Shown here: piece after piece, positions 36,459-45,875 of the stretch | How the letters are laid out: every line of letters begins with the position of its first letter | Numbering within the stretch: the stretch's first letter is position 1 | Assembly (NCBI RefSeq): GCF_007556775.1 | Contig: NZ_CP041742.1 | Coordinates: 1,355,002 to 1,419,001 of the forward strand | Source of the DNA: Lysobacter lycopersici | GTDB taxonomy: Bacteria; Pseudomonadota; Gammaproteobacteria; Xanthomonadales; Xanthomonadaceae | DNA length: 64,000 nt | Direction of reading: 5' to 3' | Made by a program: the position numbers and the translations under genes | The notes under the pieces: model-generated | The model's input: only the letters and a program-made list of their open reading frames with translations | The model's database searches: none | What the model was told of the DNA's origin: nothing

Positions 36459-38414
36459 ATGAGCGAACGCCCGGCCCCGGAACGCCTCGTCGACCTCGAC
36501 GCCGCCGTCGAGGCGATGCTCGCGCGTATCGCCGGCCCGCTCAAGCTCGGTGTGCCGCTGGGCATGGGCAAGCCGCACCGCCTGCTCAATGCGCTGTACG
36601 CGCGGGTGGAACGCGATCCGTCGCGGCCGTTGCACCTGTACACCGCACTGTCGCTGGATCCGCCGACCGCGGGTAGCGAACTCGAAGCGCGCTTCCTCGA
36701 TCCCTTCGTCGAGCGCATCTACGGCAAGGATTTCCCGCGCCTCGCCTACGTCGCCGCGCAGAAACGCGATGCCCTGCCCGCACACGTCGAGGTCGAGGAG
36801 TTCTACCTGCAATCCGGCGCGTTGCTGAAGTCCGCGCAGGCGCAGCGCCGCTACGCCAGTCTCAACTACACCCACGTCGCCGCCGCGCTCGCCGATCGCG
36901 GCATGAACGCGCTGGTGCAGAAGGTCGCGACCAACGCGGACGGCTCGCGCCTGTCCCTGTCCTGCAACCCGGACCTCACGTTCGACGCCATCGATGCCGT
37001 GGTCGCGCGCGGCCTGCCGCGGCCCTTGCTGGTCGCGGAGATCGATCCGCAGTTGCCGTGGATCGACGGCACCGCCGCGGTCGATGCGGACTTCTTCGAC
37101 ATCATCGTTTCGCCTCCCGCACCATATCTGCAACTGTTCGCGCTGCCGCGGCAGCCGGTCGGCGATGTCGACTACGCCATCGGCCTCTACGCCAGCGCGC
37201 TGGTGCGCGACGGCGGCACGTTGCAGATCGGCATTGGTGCGCTGTCCGATGCGCTCTGCCATGCGCTGGTGCTGCGCCATGTCGACAATGCCGCCTATCG
37301 GCGTGTACTGCAGGCGCTGGATCCCGGGATCGAATCGCATCCGGCGGTGGTCGCCAGCGGTGGGCTGGGTCCGTTCGAACAGGGCCTGTTCGGCTGCAGC
37401 GAAATGCTCAACGAAGGCTTCCGCCTGCTGGTCGAGCGCGGCGTGATCCGCCGCCTCGTGGTCGACGACATCGACGTCATGCGCCGCATGGCCGACGGCG
37501 ATGCGAGCGACGACGACCTCGCGCGGATGGAACGCGAAGGCCAGTTCCTGCACGGCGCCTTCTACCTCGGTTCGCCCGCGTTCTACGACTGGCTGCGCGA
37601 CATGCCGGAAGGCGAACGCCGCCGCATCGGCATGCGCCGGGTGAGCCAGGTCAACGACCTGTTCGGGGACGAGGCGCTGCAACGCCTGCAACGGCGTGAG
37701 GCGAGATTCTTCAATACCTGCATGATGGCGACCGCGCTCGGCGCCGCGATATCGGACAGCCTCGCCGACGGTCGGGTCGTGTCCGGCGTCGGTGGGCAGT
37801 ACAACTTCGTGGCGATGGCGCACGAACTGCGCGACGCACGCTCGGTGCTGCTGCTGCGCGCCTTCCGCGACGAGGGCGGCGACGCGGTTTCCAACATCCG
37901 CTGGAACTACGGCGCGACGACCATCCCGCGCCACTTGCGCGATCTCTACATCACCGAGTACGGCATCGCCGACGTGCTCGGCAAGGCCGACGAGGACTGC
38001 GTGATCGCAATGGCCGGCATCGCCGATTCCCGACATCAAGCGGCATTGATCGAACGTGCGAAACGCGAGCGCAAGCTGCGCGCGGATTTCGCGGCACCGG
38101 ACGCATGGCGGCGCAACACCCCCGAACGCCTGTGCGCGGCGCTGGCGCCGTTCCGCAAGGACGGCACCCTGCCCGACTATCCGCTCGGCAGCGATTTCAC
38201 CGAAGTCGAACAGCGGCTGGTGCGCGCGCTGCAATGGCTGAAGGCCGGAACCGCTTCGACCGGCGGCAAGCTGCGCACCATCGCTGCCGCGCTTGCAACG
38301 GGAAAGAGCGACGACCGCGAAGCGCTGCAACGCATGAAGCTCGATGCTCCGCGCGGATTGCGGGAATGGCTGGATGCGCGACTGGTATCGTTCGCGCTGT
38401 CGAAGACAGTCTAG
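36459..38414 (+). CDS. Acetyl-CoA hydrolase/transferase family protein
   Basis: 651 residues, longer than the usual 500-550. The CoA-transferase fold is visible: GVPLGMGKPHRLLNALYARV, and in the C-terminal half SGVGGQYNFVAMAHE (the GxGG motif) and DAVSNIRWNYGATTIPRHLRDLYITEYG. The enzymes hydrolyse acetyl-CoA or transfer CoA to acids such as succinate. It follows modC by 36 bp but a functional link is not evident. The TAG stop overlaps the convergent FMN reductase stop (CTAG at 38411-38414). Confidence 0.88.
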   Translation: MSERPAPERLVDLDAAVEAMLARIAGPLKLGVPLGMGKPHRLLNALYARVERDPSRPLHLYTALSLDPPTAGSELEARFLDPFVERIYGKDFPRLAYVAAQKRDALPAHVEVEEFYLQSGALLKSAQAQRRYASLNYTHVAAALADRGMNALVQKVATNADGSRLSLSCNPDLTFDAIDAVVARGLPRPLLVAEIDPQLPWIDGTAAVDADFFDIIVSPPAPYLQLFALPRQPVGDVDYAIGLYASALVRDGGTLQIGIGALSDALCHALVLRHVDNAAYRRVLQALDPGIESHPAVVASGGLGPFEQGLFGCSEMLNEGFRLLVERGVIRRLVVDDIDVMRRMADGDASDDDLARMEREGQFLHGAFYLGSPAFYDWLRDMPEGERRRIGMRRVSQVNDLFGDEALQRLQRREARFFNTCMMATALGAAISDSLADGRVVSGVGGQYNFVAMAHELRDARSVLLLRAFRDEGGDAVSNIRWNYGATTIPRHLRDLYITEYGIADVLGKADEDCVIAMAGIADSRHQAALIERAKRERKLRADFAAPDAWRRNTPERLCAALAPFRKDGTLPDYPLGSDFTEVEQRLVRALQWLKAGTASTGGKLRTIAAALATGKSDDREALQRMKLDAPRGLREWLDARLVSFALSKTV

Positions 38415-38971
38415 CTGCGCTTGTCGCCGGCAAACGCAGCGAACCCGCGCACGAACTCCGCAAGCTGCGCGCGCACCTTGTCGTCGACCAGCTCGCCGTT
38501 CGCATCGAAGGCCTGCCCGGCGCGCGAGACGTAGAGCCGGCTGCCGGCCCAGAGATCAACCCCGAGTGTCTTCAGCACCGGCAGCCAGTGGTTCTGCGAC
38601 AGGATGGTGCCGAAGCCGCCGGGCGAAGCGCCGATCAGCGCGAAGGGCTTGCCGCCGAACAGTCGCGGGATGTCGCCGGCCGGGCGCGACAGCCAGTCGA
38701 TGCCATTCTTGAACACGCCGGGCACGCCGTTGTTGTATTCGGGCGTCACCAGCAGCACGCCGTCGCTGGCCGCGATCTTGTCCTTCAATGCCGACGCGGC
38801 TTCAGGGATCCCGTTCGTCGCCTCGACGTCGCCGTCGTACAGCGGGATGCCGTGCAGGGTCGCCATTTCGAGTTCGAAGCCATCGCCTGCGACCTGTTGC
38901 GCGGCGCGCAGCAACGCAGTGTTGAACGAACCGGCGCGCAGGCTGCCGGAGATGCCGAGGATCCTGGTCAT
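38411..38971 (-). CDS. NADPH-dependent FMN reductase (flavodoxin-fold)
   Basis: 186 residues. The N-terminal ILGISGSLRAGSFNTALLRA is the phosphate loop of FMN reductases of the ArsH/chromate reductase type, and TPEYNNGVPGVFKNGIDWLSRP is the conserved flavin-binding segment. It should reduce flavins or quinones at the cost of NAD(P)H. The ATG overlaps the pirin stop (ATGA at 38968-38971). It joins a redox/stress cluster of pirin, OsmC and a second pirin. Confidence 0.92.
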   Translation of the reverse strand: MTRILGISGSLRAGSFNTALLRAAQQVAGDGFELEMATLHGIPLYDGDVEATNGIPEAASALKDKIAASDGVLLVTPEYNNGVPGVFKNGIDWLSRPAGDIPRLFGGKPFALIGASPGGFGTILSQNHWLPVLKTLGVDLWAGSRLYVSRAGQAFDANGELVDDKVRAQLAEFVRGFAAFAGDKRS

Positions 38972-39888
38972 GTCGAGGCGCCTTCGTCCGAGGCGGAGTT
39001 GCCGAAGCGCAGGTGCAGGCCGGCGACATCCGGGGCGACGAGGCGCCGCAGTTTGGTGCCGGGCACTTCGCCGAAACGCTCGCCGTGGTTCCAGTCCCGC
39101 GTGGCCTGGACCATGTCTTCGGCGGTGCGCCCGACGAAGTTCCACCACAGCAGCACGTGCTCGCCCAGCGGTTCGCCACCGATCAACAGCAGCCGCGCGC
39201 CGGAATCGCATTCGATGCGCAGCGATTCGCGGCCGCTGCCGAGGTAGAGCAGCGTACCCGGCGCCAGCGATTCGCCTTCGACCCGGATTTCGCCCTCGAG
39301 GCACACGACCGCGTGTTCGAACTCCGCTTGAAGCGGCAAACTCGCCGCAGCCGCAGCATCGGCGCGCAAATCCGCGCCGAGCAGCGGACTGAACACTTGC
39401 GCCGGCGAGGTCGCACCGAGCCAATCGCCGACCAGCAGCGTGACATCGAAACCATCGCGTTCGATGCGCGGCAGTTCCGGGCAATGCTGGAACATCGGCG
39501 CCCGTTCGCGTTCGCCATCGGGCAACGCGATCCACAGCTGCACCAGCTGGTTGCGCCCGGCGCGATCGATCGGCGATTCCTCGGCATGGCTGATGCCGTG
39601 ACCGGCGGTCATCACGTTGACCTGCCCGGGACGAATCGGCTGCCGGTTGCCGAGGCTGTCGCTGTGCAGGATCTCGCCTTCGATCATCCAGGTGAAGGTC
39701 TGCAAGCCGATGTGCGGATGCGGGCCGACCTGCACGCCGCCGCCGGCCGGATAATCGACCGGGCCGGCGTGGTCGAGGAAGCACCAGGCGCCGACCGTGC
39801 GCCGGTCGCGCGTGGGCAGCGTGCGCCGCACCGGAATGCCGCCGACATCGGCGATGTGCGCGGCGATGCGTTGTGTTTGCGGTTGCAT
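38968..39888 (-). CDS. Pirin-family bicupin protein
   Basis: 306 residues. The N-terminal cupin has the iron-binding set GPHPHIGLQTFTWMIEGE (HxH) and HGISHAEE. The second half (VCLEGEIRVEGESLAPGTLLYL) is the pirin C-terminal cupin. Pirins are iron-binding redox proteins, some with quercetinase activity. It is translated just ahead of the FMN reductase and is one of two pirin genes within 2.3 kb, too different to be a recent duplicate. Confidence 0.9.
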   Translation of the reverse strand: MQPQTQRIAAHIADVGGIPVRRTLPTRDRRTVGAWCFLDHAGPVDYPAGGGVQVGPHPHIGLQTFTWMIEGEILHSDSLGNRQPIRPGQVNVMTAGHGISHAEESPIDRAGRNQLVQLWIALPDGERERAPMFQHCPELPRIERDGFDVTLLVGDWLGATSPAQVFSPLLGADLRADAAAAASLPLQAEFEHAVVCLEGEIRVEGESLAPGTLLYLGSGRESLRIECDSGARLLLIGGEPLGEHVLLWWNFVGRTAEDMVQATRDWNHGERFGEVPGTKLRRLVAPDVAGLHLRFGNSASDEGAST

Positions 39889-39917
39889 GCGCGATTCCCC
39901 CGTGTTTCAGCGCGAGC

Positions 39918-40322
39918 TTACGCCAGCGCGGTGTCGATGCGGATTTCGCCGGTCAGCACCTTGTGGATCGGACAGGCGTTCGCCGCGAGCAGCAGGCGAT
40001 GCCGCTGCGCATCGTCGAGTTCGCCAAACAGTTCGACCCGACGGCGGATGTCGGTGCCCGCTTCCGGCTTGCCGTCGGGGTTGAAGGCGAGTTCCACCTT
40101 CACCCCGGTCAGCGGCCATTGCTTGCGCTGCGCATACATCGTCACCGTCACCGCGGTGCAGGTGCCGAGCGCGGACAGCAGCAGGCGTTCCGGACTCGGC
40201 CCCGCATTCGCACCGCCGATGTCCTCGGGCTCGTCGCCCAGCCAGCGATGGCCGAGGTCGTCGGACAGTTCAACGGTGTAAGGCGTCGAACCGATGCTGG
40301 CGTGGACGATCGAAATTCCCAT
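39918..40322 (-). CDS. OsmC/Ohr-family organic hydroperoxide protein
   Basis: 134 residues. The two redox cysteines are in the conserved [13 protein letters not shown] and [10 protein letters not shown] motifs; [16 protein letters not shown] is the common domain core. The family detoxifies organic hydroperoxides using a thiol cycle. It begins 14 bp after the second pirin gene and its stop is 29 bp before the first pirin, consistent with a single redox operon. Confidence 0.9.
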   Translation of the reverse strand: MGISIVHASIGSTPYTVELSDDLGHRWLGDEPEDIGGANAGPSPERLLLSALGTCTAVTVTMYAQRKQWPLTGVKVELAFNPDGKPEAGTDIRRRVELFGELDDAQRHRLLLAANACPIHKVLTGEIRIDTALA

Positions 40323-40336
40323 GTCGCGCTCCTCAT

Positions 40337-41203
40337 TCAATCCATTTGCCCGAACTTGCCGCTGTTGAAATCGGCGATGGCCTGGATGATCTCCTGCTGC
40401 GAGTTCATCACGAACGGCCCGTAGCCGACCACCGGCTCGTCGATGGGTTCGCCGGCGAGCAGCAGCAGTTTCGCATCGCCATTGGCTTCGATCACGACAT
40501 CCGTGCCTTCGGTCGACAGTGTCGCCGCCTGCTTCTCGCGCAACACCTGCTCGCCGTTGACCATCACCGTGCCGGCGAGCACGACCAGCAGCGCGGTCCA
40601 GCCTTGCGGTTGCGGCAATGCGACCGATTTGCCGGACTTGAGCCGCACGTCCCAGACGTTCATCGGGCTGAAGGTATGCGCCGGGCCGCGATGGCCGTCG
40701 TAGTCGCCGGCGATCACGCGCAGCGTGCCGGCGTCGTTCGGCAACGCGACCGCGGGAATGTCCGCATCGACGATGCCCTGGTAGCCGGGCGCGGCCATCT
40801 TGTCCTTGGCCGGCAGGTTCACCCACAGCTGCACCATTTCGAACGGGCCGCCGCGCTTGGCGTATTCGGTGGAATGGAATTCCTCGTGCAGGATGCCGCT
40901 GCCCGCGGTCATCCACTGCACGTCGCCGCGACCGATCACGCCGCCCTTGCCGGTGGAATCGCGGTGCTCGACTTCGCCGTCGTAGACGATCGTGACGGTT
41001 TCGAAGCCGCGATGCGGATGCTGGCCGACACCGCGGCGATGCGTGGTCGGCTCGAACGTGGTCGGCGCCGCGTAATCGAGCAGCAGGAACGGGCTGCGGC
41101 CGGGCACGCCCGGACCGTCGTAGCCGAACATTCCGTGCACCGGGAATCCGTCGCCGACCCAGTGCCGCCCGGGCGCGGATCTGACTTCGAGGATCTTCTT
41201 CAT
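40337..41203 (-). CDS. Pirin-family protein (YhhW/quercetin 2,3-dioxygenase-like)
   Basis: 288 residues from the ATG at 41201-41203 ([22 protein letters not shown]). The cupin iron site [21 protein letters not shown] and [11 protein letters not shown] is intact, and a second cupin ends [17 protein letters not shown], a pirin C-terminal hallmark. The frame extends 12 codons upstream, but those residues do not fit the family. It leads the pirin-OsmC-pirin-FMN reductase unit. Its 184-bp upstream gap is shared with the divergent orphan gene. Confidence 0.91.
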   Translation of the reverse strand: MKKILEVRSAPGRHWVGDGFPVHGMFGYDGPGVPGRSPFLLLDYAAPTTFEPTTHRRGVGQHPHRGFETVTIVYDGEVEHRDSTGKGGVIGRGDVQWMTAGSGILHEEFHSTEYAKRGGPFEMVQLWVNLPAKDKMAAPGYQGIVDADIPAVALPNDAGTLRVIAGDYDGHRGPAHTFSPMNVWDVRLKSGKSVALPQPQGWTALLVVLAGTVMVNGEQVLREKQAATLSTEGTDVVIEANGDAKLLLLAGEPIDEPVVGYGPFVMNSQQEIIQAIADFNSGKFGQMD

Positions 41204-41387
41204 TGCGGGCTCCGATTTTGCTCCGGCCTTGGCCGGCAAGCCGGAACAATGCGGCTAGGGGCCGACGGAATCCAGCGTCAGGTGTGCGCCGGATCGTCCC
41301 ATGGCTGGAACGATACAGCTGGGAGGGTGCAAATGGCTGTTTCCAGCACGTTGCGGACCTTGAACCTTGTCGAGATACTCCTGACAA

Positions 41388-42299
41388 ATGGACAAATCCA
41401 ACGAACGCCGAGTGCACACCTTGCAGGCGATGCTGCTCGTGGGCACGTTTTCCGCATTGCCTTTGCTGGCAAACAACGCATGCAGCGATCCAATGCAACC
41501 CATGCCGAAGGTCGGCGATGAGCACGAAATCATCAAGAGCTATGAAACTTCCGAGCAGTCCAGCGAGGGTTCCACGGGAAGCTCTCGTGGACGAGACGCC
41601 ATCCTTGAGCGCGTGATCGGAATGCGCGATGGCGGTTTCGAGCTGGAATACGATCTTCCGAAAAGTGCCACGACAGATGACAGATCACGCAACTGGCAGT
41701 TTCCGGCACGTGTTTTCAGGTCGAAGAACGGTGCCATGCAGTTGGTCAACGACCGCGAGTTGGAAGCGCGTGCCGATGGTTGGCTCAAGGCAGCCGGATT
41801 GACTCACGACGCCTGCGGGCGATGGATTTTCACATGGGACGCGTTTCGTATCGAATGCGATCCGCAGTCGGTCCTCAAGACATTGGAAGCTTTCGATCTG
41901 AGCTCCGCTGTTATCCGGGAAGGCGCCTCTTACCAGGACATCGAAGCCAAAAGCGCCGGAACATTGACGAGAAAAGCAACTGGGCCAAACGGTTCGACCT
42001 ACACCGTTGTCATGGAGATCGATCCTGACGCGGTTCGTCGCGCTCGCGCCGATTCTGATGTCGTGGTCGGGGAGATCACGCAGAAACCAGTGACCCTCGA
42101 TGAAGCACTTCTGAAGCGGGCGAATGAAATCGTGACCGGGACCATTACAGTGACTTTCGATACTGACCTCACTGGAAATGTCCGGAGTCGAACCAAAGTG
42201 ACCAAGGTGGAGACCAAAAATCCGGATGGCCGATCCGAAAGCCGGACATCTACAGAGACCGTCGAACGCCGACTTGTTTCGGAGTCCACTTCTCCTTGA
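41388..42299 (+). CDS. Hypothetical secreted protein, AT-richer than neighbours
   Basis: 303 residues; I do not recognise a family. A hydrophobic segment at about 14-29 ([16 protein letters not shown]) looks like a signal peptide, followed by an acidic low-complexity stretch around residues 50-68 ([11 protein letters not shown]). The rest alternates beta-prone and charged segments, rich in Asp, Arg and Thr, ending ESTSP. It is visibly less GC-rich than the flanking genes, suggesting horizontal acquisition. A strong terminator lies downstream. It sits next to the RAYT. Confidence 0.6.
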   Translation: MDKSNERRVHTLQAMLLVGTFSALPLLANNACSDPMQPMPKVGDEHEIIKSYETSEQSSEGSTGSSRGRDAILERVIGMRDGGFELEYDLPKSATTDDRSRNWQFPARVFRSKNGAMQLVNDRELEARADGWLKAAGLTHDACGRWIFTWDAFRIECDPQSVLKTLEAFDLSSAVIREGASYQDIEAKSAGTLTRKATGPNGSTYTVVMEIDPDAVRRARADSDVVVGEITQKPVTLDEALLKRANEIVTGTITVTFDTDLTGNVRSRTKVTKVETKNPDGRSESRTSTETVERRLVSESTSP

Positions 42300-42337
42300 C
42301 CAGAAATGTGGCCTGCTGGCCGATAGCGGATAAAAAA

Positions 42338-42365
42338 CAAAACGGCGCCCTTAGGCGCCGTTTTG
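42338..42365 (+). terminator. Intrinsic terminator after the 303-aa orphan gene
   Basis: CAAAACGGCGCC, loop CTTA, GGCGCCGTTTTG gives a perfect 12-bp stem followed by TTGTC. The T run within the stem end gives a good rho-independent signal on the plus strand, 38 bases past the stop codon. Confidence 0.85.
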
Positions 42366-42393
42366 TTGTCGCGAATACGGATCGATCAGAGCG

Positions 42394-42426
42394 AGGTAGG
42401 ATGGGTTGAGCGCAGCGATACCCATC
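42394..42426 (+). repeat. REP element, left copy beside the RAYT gene
   Basis: A 33-base unit with GTAG head and the hairpin GATGGGT...ACCCATC (7-bp stem around TGAGCGCAGCGAT). It ends one base before the last base of the RAYT coding region. An exact copy in inverted orientation lies on the other side of the gene. Confidence 0.9.
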
Positions 42427-42427
42427 T

Positions 42428-42958
42428 TCATGCTCTTTCTCCCATCGTGATTTCTTCGCAATCGCATGCCCAATCACACGGAAGGTCGCCGCGCTCGATG
42501 AATCGGTGGATGGACGAATGCGGCCAATCCGCCGCACGTGCCACATACCCATGCTTCACGGGATTGATGTGGATGTAATCCACGTGCCGTTGCATGTCAA
42601 TCGCATCGCGGATTTCATGCTCCCAATAGCGTCGTTGCCAGATGCCTCGCTCGCCCTTGGCCATGCGGCTCACCGACCGCCGCTCGGTCCTTGGCATGGC
42701 GCGTGAGAAGCGGGTCTTGATCAAGCGCCAGCGCAGCGCGTAGTCCGCGTCATCCGGTGGCATGGTCCATACGGCATGCAGATGATCCGGCATGACGACC
42801 ATGGCATCGATGACGAAGGGATGTGCCGCCATCACGGCAGCAAACGCTTTGCGCAGAACCTCGACATGCGAGGTCAACAGTTTGCTGCGTCGGTTGGACA
42901 GGTTCACCGTGAAGAAATAGGTGCTTCCCGGCGTCAGGCTGCGGCGATATTGGGTCAC
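42428..42958 (-). CDS. REP-associated tyrosine transposase (RAYT, Y1 HUH nuclease family)
   Basis: 176 residues from GTG 42958 (MTQYRRSLTPGSTYFFTVNL, a typical RAYT start). The HUH metal motif is H59-L-H61 in VMPDHLHAVW. The likely catalytic Tyr is Y128 in RHVDYIHINPVKHGYV. It has no accessory gene, as usual for these domesticated single-copy relatives of IS200/IS605 transposases. The family cuts REP sequences as single strands and is thought to spread them. Two identical inverted REPs flank the gene here, the expected arrangement. Confidence 0.92.
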   Translation of the reverse strand: MTQYRRSLTPGSTYFFTVNLSNRRSKLLTSHVEVLRKAFAAVMAAHPFVIDAMVVMPDHLHAVWTMPPDDADYALRWRLIKTRFSRAMPRTERRSVSRMAKGERGIWQRRYWEHEIRDAIDMQRHVDYIHINPVKHGYVARAADWPHSSIHRFIERGDLPCDWACDCEEITMGERA

Positions 42959-42972
42959 GCTTCAAGACTAGC

Positions 42973-43005
42973 GATGGGTATCGCTGCGCTCAACCCATCC
43001 TACCT
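42973..43005 (-). repeat. REP element, right copy beside the RAYT gene
   Basis: Exact reverse complement of the 33-base unit at 42394-42426, with its GTAG head pointing away from the RAYT in mirror symmetry. It lies 14 bp before the gene end of transketolase (stop at 43019). Confidence 0.9.
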
Positions 43006-43018
43006 TTCTGACTCACGA

Positions 43019-45007
43019 TCAGAGCGCCTTCGCGACACCCACCACCCGCTCGACGGTGAAGCCGAAATGCGGCATCAACGCCTCGATCGGCGCGGACGCG
43101 CCGTAGCGTTCCATGCCGACCACCGCGCCATCGAGCCCGACGTACTTGCGCCAGAAATCGGCGGTGCCGGCCTCGATCGCGACACGCTTGCGCACTGACT
43201 TCGGCAACACCGATTCGCGATACGCCGCATCCTGGCGATCGAACACGTCGGTCGAGGGCATGGACACCACTCGCACCTTGTCGCCGAGTTGCGCCGCCGC
43301 GCCCATCGCCAGGCCGACTTCCGAGCCGGTCGCGATCAGGATGACTTCCGGCGTTCCGACCGAATCCTTCAGCACGTAGCCGCCGCGCGCGATGTCCAGC
43401 AACTGGCCCTCGTCGCGCGGCTGGTGCGGCAACGTCTGCCGCGAGAACACCAGGCAGCTCGGGCCATCCTTGCGTTCGATCGCGCACTTCCACGCCATCG
43501 CCGATTCCACCGCGTCGCAGGGACGCCACACGTCATTGTTCGGGATGTAGCGCAGCGACGCGAGGTGCTCGACAGGCTGGTGGGTCGGGCCGTCCTCGCC
43601 GAGGCCGATGGAATCATGGGTGTAGACGTGGATCGCGTGCGCGCCCATCAGCGCGCTCATGCGCACGGCGTTGCGCGCGTAGTCGCTGAAAACCAGGAAC
43701 GTCGCGTCGTAGGGAATGAAACCGCCATGCAGCGCGAGGCCATTGCTGATCGCGGTCATCGCGAATTCGCGCACGCCGAAGTAGATGTAGTTCGCGTCCG
43801 CGTCATCGCTCGCGACCGACTTGCTGCCCTTCCACAACGTCAGGTTGGAATGCGCGAGGTCGGCGGAACCTCCGACCAGTTCCGGCAGCAGCGGCGCGAA
43901 CGCCTCGATCGCCATCTGCGAAGCCTTGCGCGAGGCGACGTTCGGGCCTTCGGCCTGCAGTTTCATCGCGTAGTTCAAGGCATCGGTGCGGAAACTTTCC
44001 GGCAGTTCCGCGTGCGAACGGCGGGTGAGTTCCGCGGCGGCGTCCGGATGGCGCTGCGCGTAGGCGTCGAACAGGTCGTTCCACTGGATTTCGCGCACCT
44101 TGCCGACGTCGCCGACCTTCCAGCCGTCGTAGATCGCCTGCGGGATCTCGAACGGCGCGTAAGGCCAGTTCAAGGCTTCGCGCGTCAACGCGATTTCGTC
44201 CTTGCCCAGCGGCGCGCCATGCGACGATTCCTTGCCGGCCTTATTCGGCGAACCGAAACCGATCGTGGTGCGGCAGCAGACCAGCGTGGGCTTGTCGGCC
44301 GACTTCAACGCGGTCTCGATCGCGGTCTTGATCTCGGTCGCGTCATGGCCATCGACGCCGCGGATCACGTTCCAGCCGTAGGCCTCGAAACGCGCCGGCG
44401 TGTCGTCGGTGAACCAGCCGTGCACGTCGCCGTCGATGCTGATGTGGTTGTCGTCCCAGAACGCGACGAGCTTGTGCAGGCCCCAGGTGCCGGCGAGAGA
44501 AGCCGCTTCATGCGAGACGCCTTCCATCAGGCAGCCGTCGCCGAGGAACACCCAGGTGCGGTGGTCGACGACCTCGAATTCGGGGCGGTTGAAGCGCTGC
44601 GCCAGCAGCTTTTCCGCGAGCGCGAAACCGACTGCGTTCGCCAGTCCCTGCCCGAGCGGGCCGGTGGTGGTTTCCACGCCGCAGGTCATGAAGTTCTCGG
44701 GATGGCCCGGCGTCTTCGATTCGAGCTGGCGGAAGCGCTTGAGGTCGTCGATCGACAGGTCGTAGCCGCTCAGGTGCAGCAGCGCGTACTGCAGCATCGA
44801 GCCGTGGCCGTTCGACAGCACGAAGCGATCGCGGTTGAACCAGCGCGGGTTCGCAGGGTTGTGCTGCAGGTAATCGTTCCACAACACTTCGGCGATATCG
44901 GCCATGCCCATGGGCATGCCCGGATGGCCGGAATTGGCGGCCTGCACCGCGTCGATGGCGAGGAAACGGATCGCGTTGGCGAGTTCGCGGCGGCTGGGCG
45001 TCGTCAT
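43019..45007 (-). CDS. tkt: Transketolase
   Basis: 662 residues. The N-terminal [25 protein letters not shown], the ThDP motif [20 protein letters not shown], and [20 protein letters not shown] are all present. The second domain has [19 protein letters not shown] and [15 protein letters not shown], and the C-terminal domain ends with [18 protein letters not shown]. It transfers two-carbon units between sugar phosphates in the pentose phosphate pathway. The ATG at 45005-45007 gives MTTPSRREL, the family start. It faces the vapBC module with 215 bp between. Confidence 0.97.
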   Translation of the reverse strand: MTTPSRRELANAIRFLAIDAVQAANSGHPGMPMGMADIAEVLWNDYLQHNPANPRWFNRDRFVLSNGHGSMLQYALLHLSGYDLSIDDLKRFRQLESKTPGHPENFMTCGVETTTGPLGQGLANAVGFALAEKLLAQRFNRPEFEVVDHRTWVFLGDGCLMEGVSHEAASLAGTWGLHKLVAFWDDNHISIDGDVHGWFTDDTPARFEAYGWNVIRGVDGHDATEIKTAIETALKSADKPTLVCCRTTIGFGSPNKAGKESSHGAPLGKDEIALTREALNWPYAPFEIPQAIYDGWKVGDVGKVREIQWNDLFDAYAQRHPDAAAELTRRSHAELPESFRTDALNYAMKLQAEGPNVASRKASQMAIEAFAPLLPELVGGSADLAHSNLTLWKGSKSVASDDADANYIYFGVREFAMTAISNGLALHGGFIPYDATFLVFSDYARNAVRMSALMGAHAIHVYTHDSIGLGEDGPTHQPVEHLASLRYIPNNDVWRPCDAVESAMAWKCAIERKDGPSCLVFSRQTLPHQPRDEGQLLDIARGGYVLKDSVGTPEVILIATGSEVGLAMGAAAQLGDKVRVVSMPSTDVFDRQDAAYRESVLPKSVRKRVAIEAGTADFWRKYVGLDGAVVGMERYGASAPIEALMPHFGFTVERVVGVAKAL

Positions 45008-45184
45008 GGGATGCGTGGGAACGGGCGGACGCGCATTGTCCCATTCCGGCCAAGGAAAACTCCCATTCGCCGAATCGCAAAACGCCGATCCTTTCGCGGA
45101 ACGGCACGCGGCAACCTTCATGCATGCACAACGCCACCCGCGCTTTCCGTACGGCCCCGCCGCCGACTGGACTTGGAACCGAAA

Positions 45185-45207
45185 TGGTTGTAATTTGGTT
45201 TCAACCA
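45185..45207. promoter_or_regulatory. Inverted repeat upstream of vapBC (candidate operator)
   Basis: TGGTTG and CAACCA form a perfect 6-bp inverted repeat spaced by 11 bases, ending 15 bases before the antitoxin ATG. It lies in the AT-richest stretch of the gap (TTGTAATTTGG) where a promoter would be. Ribbon-helix-helix antitoxins usually bind such a repeat to repress their own operon. Confidence 0.5.
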
Positions 45208-45222
45208 ACCAGAGGCACTGTC

Positions 45223-45468
45223 ATGCCCACGACGCTGACCCTGAAGAACATTCCCGACGAGGTGTACGAACGGCTCAAGGGCGCTGCAGCGATGCACCGC
45301 CGCAGCCTCAACAGCGAAGCCATCGTCTGCCTGGAAACGGTGCTGACGCCCGGCAGGATCGCGCCCGGGGAACGGCTGGCGCGCGCGCGCGCGCTACGCA
45401 CCGGGTTGAAGCCTGGCGCATTCGACGCGAAAGCCATCGATGCGCTGAAACGCCAGGGCCGCGCGTGA
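45223..45468 (+). CDS. FitA/VapB-type ribbon-helix-helix antitoxin
   Basis: 81 residues from ATG 45223 (MPTTLTLKNIPDEVYERLKG). The short beta strand, helix and RRSLNSEAI segment make an Arc-like ribbon-helix-helix DNA-binding domain at residues 1-42, and the C-terminal half is the toxin-neutralising tail. It overlaps the toxin gene by four bases (GTGA). An upstream ATG would add an N-terminus unlike the family. Confidence 0.88.
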   Translation: MPTTLTLKNIPDEVYERLKGAAAMHRRSLNSEAIVCLETVLTPGRIAPGERLARARALRTGLKPGAFDAKAIDALKRQGRA

Positions 45469-45860
45469 TCGTGGTGGATTCCAACGTGCTGGCCTACCTG
45501 TACCTGCCGGGCGAATTCACTCCGGCCGCGGAACGCCTGCTGGAAACCGATCCGGACTGGCATGCACCCGTGCTGTGGCGAAGCGAGTTCCGCAACATCC
45601 TGGCCGGATGCATGCGTCGCGGCACCCTGACCTTCGAGCAGGCCGCCACTATCCAGCACGAAGCCGAATCGCTGCTCGACGGCGCGGAACACGAAACCGA
45701 TTCGAGACAGGTGCTGGAGCTGGTGCGCGACAGCGATTGCTCCGCCTACGACTGTGAATTCGTTGCCTTGGCGAAAACGCTCGGCGCGTCGCTAGCAACG
45801 ATGGACAACAAGTTGCTCAAGGCGTTCCCGCAAATCGCAAGGCCGCTGGCGAGCGTCTGA
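45465..45860 (+). CDS. VapC-type PIN-domain toxin ribonuclease
   Basis: 131 residues from GTG 45465, overlapping the antitoxin stop. The PIN-domain acids are D5 (IVVDSNVLAYLY), E41 (WRSEFRNIL), D96 (SAYDCEFVALA) and D114 (ATMDNKLL), the expected set for a metal-dependent RNase. With the adjacent antitoxin it forms a type II toxin-antitoxin pair. It sits between transketolase and a convergent symporter gene, and the toxin looks intact. Confidence 0.9.
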   Translation: MIVVDSNVLAYLYLPGEFTPAAERLLETDPDWHAPVLWRSEFRNILAGCMRRGTLTFEQAATIQHEAESLLDGAEHETDSRQVLELVRDSDCSAYDCEFVALAKTLGASLATMDNKLLKAFPQIARPLASV

Positions 45861-45875
45861 CGACGCTGTTCCGCC

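Noticed and set aside
45124-45222. Longer N-terminus of the VapB-like antitoxin
   Set aside because: It would place the likely operator and promoter within the coding region and does not fit the ribbon-helix-helix family.
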